Source: Acidobacteriota bacterium
GTDB taxonomy: Bacteria; Acidobacteriota; Blastocatellia; UBA7656
DNA: 64,000 nt
Assembly: GCA_016201275.1 (NCBI GenBank)
Contig: JACQDB010000138.1
Location: forward strand, 1 to 64,000
Direction of reading: 5' to 3'
Made by a program: the position numbers and the translations under genes. Positions 8,768 through 18,376 of this stretch are shown one piece after another. Position 1 is the stretch's first letter. Each line of letters begins with the position of its first letter. The notes under the pieces are model-generated. The model was not told where the DNA came from. It saw nothing but the letters and a program-made list of their open reading frames with translations, and made no database searches.

Positions 8768-9823
8768 TCATCTGAACAACCCGTTGATGTAGGCTTCGGA
8801 GGAAAACTCTATCAAGTCATTCATCTGTTCGCCGACGCCTACATAACGAATCGGTATGCCTAATTCTTTGGCGATGGCGATGACGATGCCGCCTTTGGCG
8901 GTGCCGTCGAGTTTCGTCAACACCAGTCCGGTTACCGGCATAGCTTTGGAAAATTGTTTCGCCTGTTCGAGGCCGTTTTGTCCGGTCACCGCGTCAATGA
9001 TTAATAAGACTTCGTGCGGCGCTTGTTGAATTTCGCGTCCCGCTATGCGGCGCATTTTTTCGAGTTCCTGCATCAGGTTCAATTTCGTATGCAGACGTCC
9101 GGCGGTATCCACGATCAAGACATCGGCGCTGCGCGCTTTGGCGGCGCTGATGGCATCGAACAACACCGCCGACGGATCGGTGCCGGGTTTTTGTTGAATC
9201 AACGGAACGCCGGAACGCTCCGCCCATATAGCCAGTTGATCGTTGGCGGCAGCGCGAAAAGTATCGGCAGCGCAAATCATCACTTGATTGCCTTCGCTCT
9301 TGATGCGGTGCGCCAGTTTGCCAATCGTCGTGGTTTTGCCGACGCCGTTGACGCCAACAATCATCAACACATAAGGCTTGATGTCGAGCGCGACTTCGGT
9401 TTCCGAAGCCACTGTGCCGCTCTGGCGATGGCGGTCGGCGTTATCGAGGATGGCGCGCAGTTCGTCTTTGATTAAGCGCTTCAATTCGTCAATGTCGTTG
9501 AGTTGCTGGCGCTGCACCTGCTTGCGGGCTTTTTCGATAATGTCCAGAGAGGTCTGCACGCCGATGTCCGCGCCGATCAAGGCTTCTTCGAGTTTGTCTA
9601 AAACGTCGGCGTCAATTTCGCGTTTACCGGCAAACACAGCATCGAGTTTATCGGCTATGGTTTCGCGTGTAGCGGCAACGGCGTCTTGAAACTTCTCCAG
9701 AAAATCACCCTCCGGGCCTTCGTCCCGGCGCTCGGCGATCTTCTTCTCTGCTTCGGTAGCTTCGCGGTGTAATCCTAGAGTGATGATGTCGTCTTGTTTT
9801 TTGCGTTTCCAGAATAATGGCAT
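8768..9823 (-). CDS. ftsY: Signal recognition particle receptor FtsY
   Basis: A 351-residue SRP-family GTPase with a short charged N-terminal A region, then the N domain helices (about 50-130) and the G domain. Motifs are GVNGVGKTT (157-165), DTAGR (239-243) and [10 protein letters not shown] (303-312). FtsY binds the SRP-ribosome complex at the membrane and hands nascent membrane proteins to SecYEG through paired GTP hydrolysis with Ffh. The A domain is much shorter than in E. coli, as in many other bacteria. It is a conserved chromosomal marker; the nearest neighbour on its strand is the exporter upstream. Confidence 0.97.
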   Translation of the reverse strand: MPLFWKRKKQDDIITLGLHREATEAEKKIAERRDEGPEGDFLEKFQDAVAATRETIADKLDAVFAGKREIDADVLDKLEEALIGADIGVQTSLDIIEKARKQVQRQQLNDIDELKRLIKDELRAILDNADRHRQSGTVASETEVALDIKPYVLMIVGVNGVGKTTTIGKLAHRIKSEGNQVMICAADTFRAAANDQLAIWAERSGVPLIQQKPGTDPSAVLFDAISAAKARSADVLIVDTAGRLHTKLNLMQELEKMRRIAGREIQQAPHEVLLIIDAVTGQNGLEQAKQFSKAMPVTGLVLTKLDGTAKGGIVIAIAKELGIPIRYVGVGEQMNDLIEFSSEAYINGLFR

Positions 9824-9940
9824 TTGATAAACGGTTCTCCGCTGCGAGTCTTAAAATTAAGCTAGAAGGATAACGCGGCACGCGCCGCGCTCTGGTCATT
9901 GATGAATGAGCTTACCACCCCGCGAAAAACAGCGTCAACA

Positions 9941-11197
9941 TTACAAAATTTTGCGCGGCGGCATAATCACATTGGCGATCAACAAACCGGTGACCAAAGC
10001 CACCGCCACTAAAATCATACTGAAGGCAGTCTCGACCGCCGACACCACATCTTTTTCGATGAAGCTCGCCAGACTGCCAAAACCTATGCTGCCCGGCACC
10101 AGCAACATCATGCCCGGCACCATCGTAATCGCCGCCGGTTTGCGCGACAAACGCGAATAGAGATTGCTCCACGCGCCAATCAAAATGGCTCCCACACAGA
10201 CGCCCAGTTCCGGCCCCAGCCATAGCGCCCCCCAACGCGCACCGCTGAAACTCAACCAGCACGACAGCATAATCCAGATCAACTCACGCGGCATGGCGCG
10301 AAACAATACCGCAAAACAGAGCGGCGAAATCGTCAAGGCAATCCACAACGTCCAATACGGCAAGGCCAACGGTTTGCCTACCATTGAGGCCGCAGAAAAC
10401 AAACGCCCGATTTTCCAGCCCAAGGCCACGCCAAAGCCGATTTGAAAAAACAACAACAACGCCCCCATCAATCTAGCCGTGCCGGAAATCAGATTGCGGG
10501 TCACCAGTTCACGTATCGCCGTGGTGACAGTCAAGCCGGGAATCAATACAATCAAGCCCGACAGCGTGCCTATGTAAACCGAAAACGGCTGTAGGTATTG
10601 CGCGACCCACACGGCAACGAAGGCTGAGACCATCGCGCCGATGGGCTCAAAAACTCTGTCGGTATGTTTGAAGCGCCCCATCAACAACGCCAGTCCGCCC
10701 ACAATCAAACCGCTCACAGTCGTCACCAACACTTCACGCCAACCGCCGCCCAGAAATCTTGCCGACGACCCCGAAGCCAACGCAAAACAGATGGTCGTGA
10801 GCCAGGCTCCGTAACGCGGCGGCGAAGTCAACACGGTTTCGATTTCTACGGCTCCTTCGGCAACGCTGAGTTCGCCTTTGATGACTTGATTGACCAGCTT
10901 ATCCAACAACGCGAGTTTGCCTAAATCAACCTCCGTGCTTTCAACGCGAATCAAACTGGTGCGATGTTCTTCGGGCGACCCGAACGAAGCGAAGATGCCC
11001 GTAGGGGTGACAAAGAATTGCCCGTCGAGTCCGAGTTTTTGCAGCACCAAATTCATCATCTCTTCGAGCCTGTGGGTGGAAGTGCCAAAGCGATGCAGGG
11101 CTTGGCCGAGCTTAACAGCAAAAGCGATGCGCGGGTCTGTAGCGTTCGGCTCGGTGTCGGTGAGGATTAATTCTTCGCTGCTGATTTCGCTGTTCAT
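9941..11197 (-). CDS. Threonine/serine exporter family protein (ThrE-like)
   Basis: About 418 residues from the ATG at 11197 (MNSEISSEEL); upstream codons of the open frame are not protein-like. The cytoplasmic N-terminal half has the ThrE signature region, FGTSTHRLEE then GTPTGIF-like residues in FVTPTGIFASFG, followed by roughly ten hydrophobic segments that combine DUF1212 and DUF3815 type halves in one chain. The family exports threonine and serine using the proton motive force. Single-chain ThrE proteins are of similar length. It may be co-transcribed with ftsY about 120 bp downstream. Confidence 0.88.
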   Translation of the reverse strand: MNSEISSEELILTDTEPNATDPRIAFAVKLGQALHRFGTSTHRLEEMMNLVLQKLGLDGQFFVTPTGIFASFGSPEEHRTSLIRVESTEVDLGKLALLDKLVNQVIKGELSVAEGAVEIETVLTSPPRYGAWLTTICFALASGSSARFLGGGWREVLVTTVSGLIVGGLALLMGRFKHTDRVFEPIGAMVSAFVAVWVAQYLQPFSVYIGTLSGLIVLIPGLTVTTAIRELVTRNLISGTARLMGALLLFFQIGFGVALGWKIGRLFSAASMVGKPLALPYWTLWIALTISPLCFAVLFRAMPRELIWIMLSCWLSFSGARWGALWLGPELGVCVGAILIGAWSNLYSRLSRKPAAITMVPGMMLLVPGSIGFGSLASFIEKDVVSAVETAFSMILVAVALVTGLLIANVIMPPRKIL

Positions 11198-11499
11198 AGC
11201 TTTGAGTTCAAAATGACGACCCCGCAAAAATATTTCCGCGATAAACCAAATACAATAGTCCACACACCGAGGCCACACAAGCAAACGAAATTTTGACACG
11301 CCAGTAAGGAGCAAGGTCATGCCGTTGTCGGAGGCCGGGAAGCAATCACGGATGAACCCCAATAAACACCGCTGGAAAACAACCAGCAACTCTCCACAGG
11401 TCTTTTATCGGTGGTCATCAAGGTTCAGCGGTAATCATCGGTGGTTCCCTTCCTCTTCTTAGCTCGACTGTGTACATTTTTCAGAGGCGAACCGAGCTT
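11198..11499. other. Intergenic, no gene seen
   Basis: About 300 bp upstream of the thrE-like gene. It contains no supported gene; near 11380-11450 repeated GGTGGT-type words occur. The promoter of the exporter should lie here. Confidence 0.35.
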
Positions 11500-11890
11500 G
11501 CCGATCCCCCCGATGGCAATCAGGGGATGCTTAAAACCCAACCTACGAAACGCCGTGCAACCTCAACCAATCCTCCCAACGGCAGTTGGGGGATGCTTAA
11601 AGCCCAACCTACGAAACGCTGCCTACGAGAAACGAATCCCCCAACGGCAGTTGGGGGATAGTTAAAGTCCAACTTTGCCCGATGCTCAAGGCTGGACTTT
11701 AATCATCCCCCAACTGCCGTTGGGGGGATTGCAAAAAAACTTTGCTGGTTGGGTGTGTAGGCTGGACTTTAAGCATCCCCCAACTGCCGTTGGGGGGATT
11801 CAGATGAATGGCCTCACTGCCTCAGCTCTCCGTTGAGGGATTCAGATGAATTGCCTAACTGCCTCGGCTCTCCGTTGCTAGATTTTTTAG
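11500..11890. repeat. Array of palindromic REP-like elements
   Basis: Near-palindromic units of CCCCCAAC-GGCA-GTTGGGGG occur at about 11503-11528 (diverged), 11572-11592 and 11637-11660. The reverse-oriented units with CTGCCG follow at about 11704-11729 and 11775-11800, and decayed copies run to about 11880. GTTAAAGTCCAAC at 11660-11672 faces TGGACTTTAA at 11693-11702, so the block as a whole is also an inverted repeat. There are no unique spacers, so it is not a CRISPR array. Confidence 0.8.
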
Positions 11891-11932
11891 AGGCGCAGCA
11901 GCCTGATTTCATTGGCTTTTTCAGCACCTGGG

Positions 11933-11971
11933 ATGATTGAACCTCAGCTTGTTGAGGTGAGGTTCAATCAT
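11933..11971. repeat. 14-bp inverted repeat hairpin
   Basis: ATGATTGAACCTCA (11933-11946) pairs exactly with 11958-11971 around an 11-nt loop. It is followed by GGTTCAATTTG-type sequence and then by a motif (GATGGTGGATGAAAT, about 12042) that recurs at 32374. It is part of the repeat-rich gap. Confidence 0.6.
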
Positions 11972-12306
11972 TCCAGGCGCGAACCGCAACGTCAGCGCTT
12001 GATTGGTGTGGTTCAATTTGAAATTGTACAAAGTCGAGCTTAGGATGGTGGATGAAATCAAGTGCAACCTTGTACGGGAAAATCACGCAAGTCTTGCCGG
12101 TTATTTCAGCCACAGTCCTTATTGTAAGAAGGACGGCATGGCGGTGAGGTGATGCAAGGGTCGCTGATAAATGGTCAGCGCGGCTTGATGACAGTAATTA
12201 TCGGCGTGCTATAATGCGCGAGGTTTGTTTCTTCACCTGTCACGAATTGCAAATCCTCAACTTGACCCTTCGGAAACAAACCGCAGTATGTCGGCAAGGA
12301 GAGTTC

Positions 12307-13047
12307 ATGAAGAAGCCGTTTCGATTCCTGTATATTTCCGTCCTTATCGGTTGTTTATGGTGCGCCAGCGCGCCCTTTGCAGAAGCCAAAAAATCATCCT
12401 CAAGAAAATCTTCGCACGCCAGAGCCGCGCATGGTCGCGGTTCCCGACACGAGCGCGGCAGTCGTGTTGGGTCGCGGCGCGGACGCCATGAAATAGCTCG
12501 ACGCGGCGGCAAAAAATTATCGCGCCGGGAACGACTGGCGCTGGCCAGAGAAGGACGACGCGGACGCGGCAGACATTCCCGACGCGGGCGCTATTATGTG
12601 GCGCGCTCGTATGCAGCACCGTCGCGCCACGAAGAAGCCTTGCGCGTTGTCGAAGAACCGCCGCTGCACGTTGGCGACGAAGACCCGCAGCCCGTCAATA
12701 CGCAATACAGCGCGCCGGTGCAGATGCCTGCGCCTGCGCCGGTGCTACGCCTTTCCGGCATTCCTGCCGAGCGCGTCAGCGAAATTCAAAACGCTCTGCA
12801 CAAGGCCGGTTATTACGAAGGCGAAATTTCAGGAGTCTATGACGAAACCACGCGCCAGGCGATGAAGCAATTTCAACAGGCCAACAATCTGCAAGCTTCG
12901 GGATTGCTTTCGGCGCACGCTTTGAAAAAACTCGGTGTTGCCAAACGCAAGAACGATGATTACGCCGTACCGGTCAAAGGCGCGGTGGATAAAGGAAAAG
13001 ATAAGACTTCGGCCAACGACGACCAGAACCATCTCGACAAGCACTAA
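12307..13047 (+). CDS. Secreted peptidoglycan-binding domain protein
   Basis: About 246 residues from the ATG at 12307, preceded by AAGGAGAG. A signal peptide (KPFRFLYISVLIGCLW...) leads into a long Arg/His/Gly/Ser-rich basic stretch (about 30-105), a Pro-rich linker, and a C-terminal PG_binding_1 domain (about 155-215) with the pattern IQNALHKAGYYEGEISG and AMKQFQQANNL. The domain binds cell-wall glycan or peptide; no catalytic domain is attached. The basic region could bind wall polymers or nucleic acid. A strong bidirectional hairpin follows the gene. Confidence 0.85.
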   Translation: MKKPFRFLYISVLIGCLWCASAPFAEAKKSSSRKSSHARAAHGRGSRHERGSRVGSRRGRHEIARRGGKKLSRRERLALAREGRRGRGRHSRRGRYYVARSYAAPSRHEEALRVVEEPPLHVGDEDPQPVNTQYSAPVQMPAPAPVLRLSGIPAERVSEIQNALHKAGYYEGEISGVYDETTRQAMKQFQQANNLQASGLLSAHALKKLGVAKRKNDDYAVPVKGAVDKGKDKTSANDDQNHLDKH

Positions 13048-13070
13048 CGCAAAATCAGCGCCGTTCCGGC

Positions 13071-13133
13071 GAAGATAAAAAAGCGCGTGGGAAGAAGCTG
13101 CGAACACTTCTTCCCACGCGCTTTTTTATCTTC
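13071..13133. terminator. Bidirectional rho-independent terminator, 27-bp perfect stem
   Basis: The arms 13071-13097 and 13107-13133 are exact reverse complements with a 9-nt loop. The stem contains GCGCG followed by TTTTTT on the plus strand, and the same arrangement on the minus strand. It lies 24 bp after the peptidoglycan-binding gene. Confidence 0.85.
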
Positions 13134-13190
13134 GCCCACGCGCTTTTTTATCTTCGCCCACGCGCTTTTTTATCTTCGCCCACGCGCTTT
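13112..13190. repeat. Tandem 22-bp repeat derived from the terminator arm
   Basis: The unit GCCCACGCGC-TTTTTTATCTTC recurs directly after the terminator at 13134-13155 and 13156-13177, followed by a partial copy (GCCCACGCGCTTT) to about 13190. The first copy is the terminator's own right arm, so the array looks like slippage or recombination of that arm. Confidence 0.85.
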
Positions 13191-13935
13191 GCTGATACCG
13201 CACAGCGCAACCGCGTGAGAGGCGCGATTGCAAATCAATCACGAAATCCCTTCACGATAAAAACCCCCAGGCTCACGAAGTCAAAAATAAATCCATCACC
13301 TTCATAATCCCGGTGTGCTTGGTGGTGGGAAAACAAATTTTGTTCGTAACTACCTGATCAGTAATTGCGGCTGTGCCGCTTTGATGTGCGGAAAGGCTGC
13401 GCCTTTCCGTAAGCTATGCTCCCCACTCTCGCGGCTACGCCGCCCGTGGGCTTCTGCCTTCAAACCCTTCTGAGGCACAGCCTACGGTGCGGCGGAGCCG
13501 CGAAAAAGTAGTGCCAGCTTACCGGAGAGTCCGAGACTCTCCGCACCTCAAAGCGGCACAGCCGCACAGCAATGAAGTTCCTTCGCAGCAAGCTGCGAGG
13601 TATCGAGAGGGTACGGTAATGAAAAGGAGGCGCAGCAAGCTGCGCGGAATTGCCCAACCCTCTTCAGATTAGAGCGTGTCGCATAAAGGAATTTTCTGCC
13701 CAGATATTGTATGTGATGATGTAACTATCCACAACATATAGGCTGTTGCTGGAGTTTTGCGACCTGCTCTATATGGGCGCTACACCAAGATATGGATGCC
13801 AAAATCCCGATTGAGCTTTCAACAATGGCAGGGATTCAAGATTCACAATCCATATCTTGGTGTAGCGCTCATTATAGTTACTTTTATTTTCAATCCTGAG
13901 CGGCGATCAATGACCGCCGCTCAACGCCTCGCCTG
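13190..13935. repeat. Repeat-rich gap with several inverted repeats, no gene
   Basis: GCGGCTGTGCCGCTTTGA near 13363 faces its complement near 13551. CGGAGAGTC/GACTCTCCG near 13520 is a 9-bp hairpin. A 21-bp perfect inverted repeat (GCGCTACACCAAGATATGGAT) occupies 13777-13797 and 13848-13868. GAGCGGCGATCAATGACCGCCGCTC near 13900 belongs to a family also seen at 19485 and 41811. No frame looks coding. Confidence 0.7.
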
Positions 13936-13952
13936 CGATTGACATCTCGAAG

Positions 13953-16364
13953 TTAGCGGTCGCCGCCGATTCGCAGTCGCAAGCCCGCACGGAAATTCAA
14001 ACGATACGCCGGAAATCCCAAGACCTCTTGATAATCCTGGTTCAAAAGATTTTCAAGGCGCGCAAAAGCCGTAACTCTAGGGCTGAAATGATACGACCCG
14101 GCGGCGTTCAATTTCGCATAGCCGTCGTTGAAAATCGCCTGCTTCGCGGCGTTGAAACGCGCCCCGCTTACCGGGTCCAGGTCGCGCCGTCGGCCAACCA
14201 ACGACCCATCCAACGACACCTCGAAGCGATTATCTATCCAACCGATTTCAAAACTGCCGGAATGACGCGGCCTCCGCAACAACGGCAACCCGACTTCTTT
14301 GCTGGTCGCGTCGGCGCGTTCCAAGCGCGAACGTAAAAAAGTGTAGCTCGCCGCTACGCGCAATTTCAAAGCCGGGCGGGCGGCGGCGATCAACTCAAGG
14401 CCACGCGCCGTCGCTCTTTCGACATTGACGAAGTTGGTCAATTTGCCGTCCGCCAATTTCACCGGGCCAAAGGTCTTGGGGTCGTAGATAAAAATAATCT
14501 GATCGCGGAAGCGGTTGTCGAAATAGGTCGCTTCAACACTGCCCCGGCGATTGAAAAATTCCTGCGCCACGCCGACCTCAAAACTGATGGCGCGTTCCGG
14601 TTTCAAACCGGGATTGCCCAGAAAAAAGGTGCTGGGGCTGAAAGCTTCCGTCAACGACGGTTCTTTGATGCCGGTTCCGAAACTGGCTTTCAATCGCGTC
14701 GCGCCAAAGCCGCCTTCCTGATGTCGTCGCGCAAAATAAGCCAGCGCAACTTTCGGATTGGCTTTGCTGCCAAAGCCGATGTCGCCGATGGGCGCAGTGC
14801 TGCCCAGGCTCTGCAAAGCGGCGCGCAAATCGGCGGGAGTCCTGCCGGTGTTGCGTTCGACGCGAACTCCGGCGGTGACAAACAAACGCTCGCGCCAGGC
14901 GTGTTGGTCTTGCACGTACAAGCCTAAATTATTTCTCTTGGGCGAGACGCGGCTGAAATCGCCCGTAAAGACTGCCGATTCATGTTCAAAGTCCACGCCT
15001 GCGGTTAAGAGGTTGGCCGAAGACAAGGCAGCGATGGTTTGATACTGAAAGCCTGCGCGTTTTTGATGGTCTATAAAACTGAAAACGAAATCGTTGCCGA
15101 ACGAACCGGGCGCAAGCAAGGGCGTGTTGGGCTTGCTCAAATCCTCGGCTGCCGTGTCAAAACTATGAGTCTGGAATTCCGCCAGAATGAAGCGCGCCGT
15201 TTGTTCCCAACGCGCTGTTGTGCGATGACGAAACTGCGCCGCCAGAGAAAGATCATGATGCTTCTGTCTTTGCGTGGGGTCGGCAAAGAGGCGCGCCGTC
15301 GCGCCGGGAACGCCCAGCGTGTTGTTGTTCAAACGCGAAGTCACACGCAAATCGGCTTGCGGCGCAAGTTTGAATCCCAGATTGAGCGAGGCCGAGCGGT
15401 TGGTGTAATCGCTGTTGCGAAATCTGCCATCGGTGTGTTGATACGCATAGCTGCTTGAGTAATCAAACCACCGCGCCAAACCCGAAAAGATTGCCGTTTC
15501 TCGATGCGAAGCGAAGCTACCGCCATCGCCGGAAAGTTCCAGTTCAGGGGTTGCGGTGGCACCACGTCGGGTAAAAAGCTGGATCACGCTGGTCATCGCA
15601 TCCGAGCCGAAGAGGGCGCTTTGCGGACCGCGAGCGACTTCGACGCGCTCCAGATTTTCCGGCGTCAAAGTGGCGAAGTCGAACGCGCCTCCGGCGGCAT
15701 TGACCGGCACGCCGTCAATCAACACCTTGTTGTAATCGGATTCACCGCCTCTGGTGAAGATGGAGGTCAAGCCGCCGCGCCCACCGGTTTGCACCACTGC
15801 AAGGCCGGGAACCAGGCGCAAGGCTTCGGAGATTTGCGAATCGCTATTGCGTTTGAAATCGTCTTCGCTGATGACCGCAACTGCACCCGCCACTTCATTG
15901 GAAGAGGTAGCGGTGCGAGTTGCCGAAACGACGATTTGATCGCTGACCGCCGCCACCGCCATCTCGACATCGGCGCGCTTGGTTTCATTGGCGCGCACCT
16001 CTACGAAAAGTTTTTCAGTTTGCGAAAAGCCTTTCGCTTCGACGGTCAACAGGTAGCGGCCTTCACGAAGGCGGAAGGCAAAATGTCCTTGATGATCGGT
16101 TGACGATTGCGCCACCGCCGCGCCTACGGCATCGCGCAAGACCACGCGAGAGGCGGCGATACCCGCGCCGGTCTGGTCTGTGATCGTGCCTTCGATGCGC
16201 CCGAAATTATCGGCGGCAAAAGCAAGCGTGGAAGCGTTGCACGAAATGACGAGCAGCAGCACGAGGGCAGCCCGTAAAGCGACAGCCAAGCGACTGCCAG
16301 GGGGAGGGGATAAAAATTTGTTAAACACAGAAGTTCTCCTTTTCCGCGAAAGAGTGATCAACAC
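13953..16364 (-). CDS. btuB: TonB-dependent vitamin B12 receptor (BtuB-like)
   Basis: An 803-residue outer-membrane receptor. A signal peptide (about 1-50) is followed by a carboxypeptidase-regulatory-like domain (GRIEGTITDQTGAGI, about 55-135), a TonB plug (about 145-260, with SQISEALRLVPGL and LIDGVPVNA), and a 22-strand beta barrel ending in a terminal aromatic-type strand. The cobalamin riboswitch directly upstream identifies the substrate class, and the inner-membrane btuFCD genes lie nearby. The added N-terminal domain is common in Bacteroidota and Acidobacteriota receptors. Confidence 0.9.
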   Translation of the reverse strand: MLITLSRKRRTSVFNKFLSPPPGSRLAVALRAALVLLLVISCNASTLAFAADNFGRIEGTITDQTGAGIAASRVVLRDAVGAAVAQSSTDHQGHFAFRLREGRYLLTVEAKGFSQTEKLFVEVRANETKRADVEMAVAAVSDQIVVSATRTATSSNEVAGAVAVISEDDFKRNSDSQISEALRLVPGLAVVQTGGRGGLTSIFTRGGESDYNKVLIDGVPVNAAGGAFDFATLTPENLERVEVARGPQSALFGSDAMTSVIQLFTRRGATATPELELSGDGGSFASHRETAIFSGLARWFDYSSSYAYQHTDGRFRNSDYTNRSASLNLGFKLAPQADLRVTSRLNNNTLGVPGATARLFADPTQRQKHHDLSLAAQFRHRTTARWEQTARFILAEFQTHSFDTAAEDLSKPNTPLLAPGSFGNDFVFSFIDHQKRAGFQYQTIAALSSANLLTAGVDFEHESAVFTGDFSRVSPKRNNLGLYVQDQHAWRERLFVTAGVRVERNTGRTPADLRAALQSLGSTAPIGDIGFGSKANPKVALAYFARRHQEGGFGATRLKASFGTGIKEPSLTEAFSPSTFFLGNPGLKPERAISFEVGVAQEFFNRRGSVEATYFDNRFRDQIIFIYDPKTFGPVKLADGKLTNFVNVERATARGLELIAAARPALKLRVAASYTFLRSRLERADATSKEVGLPLLRRPRHSGSFEIGWIDNRFEVSLDGSLVGRRRDLDPVSGARFNAAKQAIFNDGYAKLNAAGSYHFSPRVTAFARLENLLNQDYQEVLGFPAYRLNFRAGLRLRIGGDR

Positions 16365-16374
16365 AGATTGTCGC

Positions 16375-16628
16375 GCAGGTCTCCTGACTTAGTGCCACGT
16401 CAACAGTCGCCCGTCTGTAGTCGGCAGTCAGTTTTTGACTTCGGTAATCAGCTATTCCCAAAAAATCGCTAATCGCAAAAGCGCAAACTCGACTACGGAC
16501 TACGGACTAGGGACTACGGACTCCTCAGCCAACGCCTTCCCGCAATTGCTCGCAGTGGCTTCGTGGTTGGCTTCGTTGCACATCACAGTTGCGGGACAGT
16601 GGCGCATTCGCAACGCCTTCCCCACAAC
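16375..16628 (-). promoter_or_regulatory. Cobalamin riboswitch upstream of btuB
   Basis: On the minus strand the RNA contains GCGCCACTGTCCCGCAACTG (about 16628-16580), a GCCACTG B12 box region near 16556, and the 3' segment AAGTCAGGAGACCTGC ending about 16375, all hallmarks of the cobalamin riboswitch. A long variable insertion with CTACGGACTACGGACTA-type repeats separates the halves. Adenosylcobalamin binding would shut down btuB, about 10 nt downstream. Confidence 0.88.
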
Positions 16629-16683
16629 GACAACCTCGAATTTGCACAGCACTATAAAAAATACCGGCGCACGCAAAAGCCTT

Positions 16684-16708
16684 GAAACCGGCTACACTAG
16701 CCGGTTTC
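16684..16708. terminator. Hairpin after the btu operon
   Basis: GAAACCGGCTA (16684-16694) and TAGCCGGTTTC (16698-16708) form an 11-bp stem with a 3-nt loop, 12 bp past the end of the DUF71 gene on the minus strand. A weak T-rich tail follows on that strand, so it probably ends the btu transcript. Confidence 0.65.
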
Positions 16709-16719
16709 GTGTCACCTGG

Positions 16720-17421
16720 TTATTTTCGCTCGCCAGTTGACAGGTCTTCGGGCAATAAATCACAGAAGGCAAAGCCGTCGCGGAAAACGGTTTCACCAAG
16801 GCGAAACATTACCGCCTCTTGAAAAATCGGCCCGTCAAAAACAAAGGTGTGAAACTCGCCGTTCTCGCCGCACGGATCAACCGTGGCCGGAAGCCTGGCG
16901 AGGAAATCCCGGTCAATCAATTGACCGGCAAACGCGCCATCCAGTGCCGCAGGGTTGACGCAGGTCACCACCGCTTTGAATCCCAAATCAATAAACCGCC
17001 GGATAAACTCAGCGGTGTTTTGTTGCCACACCGGAAACACGCAGCGCATATTCAGCGGCGCTAACAGTCGCTCTCTATACTCCTTGATGTCCTGCAAAAA
17101 CAGATCGCCAAACCCCACGGACGCAATTCCCTGCTGACGAAAAGTTGTGAGAGCGGCTTTCATCTGCGCTTCATACTCTTGATTGTCCGCGCCTTTCGAG
17201 ATCGCCACCTGATGCAGCGGCAGTCCCAAAGCCTCGGCCTGTTGCTCCAGCAATTCGCGCCGCACTCCGTGCATACTGATGCGGTCATAATCGCGGGTCA
17301 CGGTGGTCAACAAAGCCACCGCTTCATAATCCTGCGAGTGCAAAATTTCGTAGAGCGCCAGGCAGCTATCTTTGCCGCCGCTCCATGAGACCACCACTTT
17401 TTCTTTCCTCATCACCTTCAT
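16720..17421 (-). CDS. DUF71/COG2102 PP-loop ATP-binding protein (Dph6-related), B12-linked
   Basis: A 233-residue PP-loop protein with SGGKDS at 14-19, which binds ATP and activates a carboxyl or similar group by adenylation. Conserved features of the family are visible: ISMHGVRRELLEQQAEALGLP, GVGFGDL-like SVGFGDLFLQDIKEYRE and CGENGEFHTFVFDGP. Eukaryotic and archaeal members make diphthamide; bacteria lack diphthamide, and comparative genomics has linked bacterial DUF71 proteins to B12 salvage. Here it overlaps btuD by 4 nt (ATGA) and closes a riboswitch-controlled B12 locus, which supports that role. The exact reaction is unproven. Confidence 0.85.
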   Translation of the reverse strand: MKVMRKEKVVVSWSGGKDSCLALYEILHSQDYEAVALLTTVTRDYDRISMHGVRRELLEQQAEALGLPLHQVAISKGADNQEYEAQMKAALTTFRQQGIASVGFGDLFLQDIKEYRERLLAPLNMRCVFPVWQQNTAEFIRRFIDLGFKAVVTCVNPAALDGAFAGQLIDRDFLARLPATVDPCGENGEFHTFVFDGPIFQEAVMFRLGETVFRDGFAFCDLLPEDLSTGERK

Positions 17422-18221
17422 TTGCCGTTCCTGTTTTCCAGCGTCATCTGCGGCGGCGCGACAACCGTCACCCGTGGCGCGTGACTGACCGGATTCTGAT
17501 CAACCAAAAGTTTCGCCTCGAACAGCGCGCATAGATGGGCTTCGGTCATCACCTCGTCGGGCGTGCCGCAAGCCAACATCTCGCCCGCTTGCAACAACAG
17601 AACCCGCGAGGCAAACTCCGCCGCGAGGTTCAACTCGTGAGTCACTACGATGGCAGCTAACCCTTCTTCATGAGCCAGGCGTCGCGTCAGTTCCAACAGT
17701 TTCACTTGATGCGAAATATCGAGGTTGGCTATCGGTTCGTCCAACACCAGCAGGCGCGGACGCGAAGCCAACGCCCGCGCCAACGTCACGCGCTGACGTT
17801 CGCCGCCCGATAATTCATGCACCAGACGACAGGCGAACGCATAGGTTTCGGTCATCTCCATTGCGCGTTTCGCTTCGTGAAGATCATCGTCGGTTTCAAA
17901 ACCCAGCAAGCGACCTTGTGCGAAGCGACCTTGCAAAACAAACTCCATAGCCGTCAACGGAAACCGCACAATAGTTTCTTGCGCGACATAGCCAAGCCAT
18001 CGCGCCAGCAATTTTCGCGGCAGCGTCTTCAGATTTTTTCCATCCAACAAAACTTCGCCGCGACTCGGTGCCAGCAACCCGATGAGGATTTTCATCAGCG
18101 TGCTTTTGCCTGCACCATTTGGTCCCAACACGGCAAGCACCTCGCCGCGTTGCAGTGTGAACGAGATGCCTTTCAACACCGCCGCCTGATAATCAAATCG
18201 AATGTCTTTTACTTCCAGCAT
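17418..18221 (-). CDS. btuD: Cobalamin ABC transporter ATP-binding protein BtuD
   Basis: About 267 residues from MLEVKDIRF (ATG at 18221); the frame allows five more residues. Walker A GPNGAGKST near 33-41, signature LSGGERQRV near 137, Walker B LLVLDEPIANLD just after, and the switch His in VVTHEL. FecE/BtuD-type ATPases power cobalamin or siderophore import; the riboswitches and btuC/btuF neighbours argue for B12. It couples with the permease at 18377-19393. The C-terminal 30 residues extend beyond the core domain. Confidence 0.93.
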   Translation of the reverse strand: MLEVKDIRFDYQAAVLKGISFTLQRGEVLAVLGPNGAGKSTLMKILIGLLAPSRGEVLLDGKNLKTLPRKLLARWLGYVAQETIVRFPLTAMEFVLQGRFAQGRLLGFETDDDLHEAKRAMEMTETYAFACRLVHELSGGERQRVTLARALASRPRLLVLDEPIANLDISHQVKLLELTRRLAHEEGLAAIVVTHELNLAAEFASRVLLLQAGEMLACGTPDEVMTEAHLCALFEAKLLVDQNPVSHAPRVTVVAPPQMTLENRNGK

Positions 18222-18376
18222 AACGAAACGTCTCACCTCTTACGTCCAGCGTCCGACTGCAAAAGTAGCGCCCCTCATTCCAAGTTTTTGCGTTCACGCC
18301 GTTGCCGCTTTGCTGCGTACAACTTCGATGGAAGGCGGACAGCGGACAGCGGACACAAGACTCCCAGACTTGCCCT

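Noticed and set aside
11500-11890. CRISPR-like array
   Set aside because: Repeats are palindromic, unevenly spaced and appear in both orientations; the sequence between them is itself repeated rather than unique.
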